From contig JAESTN010000212.1 in the NCBI GenBank assembly GCA_016763595.1, positions 1-6,634 on the forward strand: a stretch of 6,634 bases of DNA. The letters are read 5' to 3'. Below, piece by piece: positions 5,791 to 6,634 of this stretch; position 1 is the first letter of the stretch, and the number at the start of each line of letters is the position of its first letter. The DNA comes from Flavobacteriaceae bacterium (GTDB lineage Bacteria > Bacteroidota > Bacteroidia > Flavobacteriales > Flavobacteriaceae). Below the pieces are notes generated by a model. The model had not been told where the DNA came from. It was given only the letters and a program-made list of their open reading frames with translations, and did not search any database. The translations under genes were made by a program, and so were the position numbers.

Positions 5791-6634
5791 ATGTTTGTTT
5801 TAAAGTTTGGAGGAACTTCTGTAGGAAGTGCCAACAGTATTAAAAAAGTTGTACGTATTATAACTAGAACAGTCATGCCAAAAATTGTTGTTTTATCAGC
5901 AGTTTCTGGTACAACTAATGCGCTTGTCGAAATAATTAAGCATATCAACAATAATGAAAAAGATGCTGCTTTGTTGTGTGTACATCAACTTCATAATTCG
6001 TATTTGAATTTGATTAATGAATTATACAATACGCCTAAATATAAAGAGAGAGCAAGAGGATTTGTTGGTACAAAATTTAACGGAATAAAAACATTAATTG
6101 AAAATGGAGAAGAAAATAATGTTGACAATATTATTGTAGCTCAAGGAGAAATTTTATCCACCAATTTAGTACAGCTATATTTAGAAGAATCTCAAATACA
6201 ATCTTCATTAATTTCTGCATTAAATTTTATGGAAATTGACGAAAATAACGAACCTAAAATTGATGTAATTACAGATAAATTATCTCCTATATTAAAGAAT
6301 AATCAGAACCTTTGGATTACCCAGGGGTTTATCTGTAAAAATGAATCAGGAGAAATTTCAAATTTACAACGTGGTGGAAGTGATTATACTGCTTCCTTAA
6401 TTGGGGCGGCAATAAGCGCAAAACAAATTCAGATTTGGACAGATATTGATGGAATGCACAATAACGATCCTCGTTTTGTTGAAAACACGTTCTCTATTGA
6501 AGAAATTTCTTTTGATGAGGCTGCTGAATTGGCCTATTTTGGTGCAAAAATATTACATCCACAAAGTTTAATTCCAGCGAAAGAAAACAACATTCCGGTA
6601 TTATTAAAAAACACGTTTAGTCCTTCATCTAAAG
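5791..6634 (+). CDS. lysC: Aspartate kinase, 3' end beyond the window
   Basis: This cytoplasmic enzyme phosphorylates L-aspartate with ATP, the committed step toward lysine/diaminopimelate, threonine and methionine. 281 codons are visible with no stop, covering nearly all of the amino-acid-kinase catalytic domain. Motifs: KFGGTSVG (5-12), VVLSAVSGTTNAL (about 32-44), QGEILS (about 118-123), RGGSDYTASLIG (194-205), WTDIDG (216-221), DPR (226-228) and FGAKILHP (250-257). The residue before RGGSD is Q, where G is more usual (GRGGSD). The C-terminal ACT domains, if present, lie past the right edge, so I cannot tell whether this is a monofunctional kinase, a fusion, or one lacking its own regulatory domain. 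The symbol lysC is generic; which isozyme this is remains unknown. It is divergent from the tandem-ACT gene across 99 bases. An upstream TTG at 5764 is rejected because KFGGTS normally lies at the very N-terminus. Confidence 0.95.
   Translation, partial: MFVLKFGGTSVGSANSIKKVVRIITRTVMPKIVVLSAVSGTTNALVEIIKHINNNEKDAALLCVHQLHNSYLNLINELYNTPKYKERARGFVGTKFNGIKTLIENGEENNVDNIIVAQGEILSTNLVQLYLEESQIQSSLISALNFMEIDENNEPKIDVITDKLSPILKNNQNLWITQGFICKNESGEISNLQRGGSDYTASLIGAAISAKQIQIWTDIDGMHNNDPRFVENTFSIEEISFDEAAELAYFGAKILHPQSLIPAKENNIPVLLKNTFSPSSK

Noticed and set aside
5688..5951. 87-residue open frame on the minus strand
   Set aside because: It is antisense to the N-terminus of aspartate kinase (KFGGTSVG region) and spans the divergent promoter gap, so it is a shadow frame despite its hydrophobic look.
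1..6634. Defence system, phage, insertion sequence, CRISPR array, tRNA or rRNA gene
   Set aside because: No transposase, integrase, nuclease, spaced direct repeats or tRNA-like cloverleaf was seen; all large frames are metabolic, transport or hypothetical genes.

Overview
This window looks like a chromosomal segment of a Bacteroidota bacterium, most likely a marine-type member of the Flavobacteriaceae. Visible support: strongly AT-rich DNA, AT-ending codons throughout, weak or absent Shine-Dalgarno signals, a PheS of the Bacteroidota type ([12 protein letters not shown] around motif 2), and short palindromic intergenic repeats ending in (G/C)AATGACAA, of a style I associate with flavobacterial genomes. 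The genus cannot be fixed from this sequence.

Layout. (1) Bases 1-1333, plus strand: the 3' part of pheS (phenylalanyl-tRNA synthetase alpha chain), a degenerate palindromic repeat, then a 131-residue conserved-looking protein of unknown function. (2) Bases 1330-3095, minus strand: an NhaC-family Na+/H+ antiporter, followed downstream by a 77-residue hypothetical whose stop codon overlaps the stop of the convergent 131-residue gene. A small hairpin lies between the two minus-strand genes. (3) Bases 3200-3742, plus strand: a pyridoxamine 5'-phosphate oxidase-like split-barrel protein, divergent from the antiporter and ending 7 bases from the next convergent gene. (4) Bases 3750-5691, minus strand: a two-gene unit of a 219-residue protein with what looks like a tandem ACT-domain pair, then an MFS exporter 10 bases downstream. 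(5) Bases 5791-6634, plus strand: the first 281 codons of an aspartate kinase, divergent from the ACT gene across a 99-base gap holding a perfect 16-base palindrome.

How the genes may work together. Most of the window is ordinary housekeeping and transport. The part most worth a second look is the right end. A stand-alone ACT-pair protein sits head-to-head with an aspartate kinase and is apparently co-transcribed with an MFS exporter. ACT pairs are the allosteric amino-acid sensors normally fused to the C-terminus of aspartate kinases, so this could be an aspartate-family amino-acid control module (sensor, exporter and committed-step enzyme). That reading is inference. No mobile element, phage, CRISPR array, tRNA or rRNA gene was seen, and no stretch over 300 bases lacks a gene.
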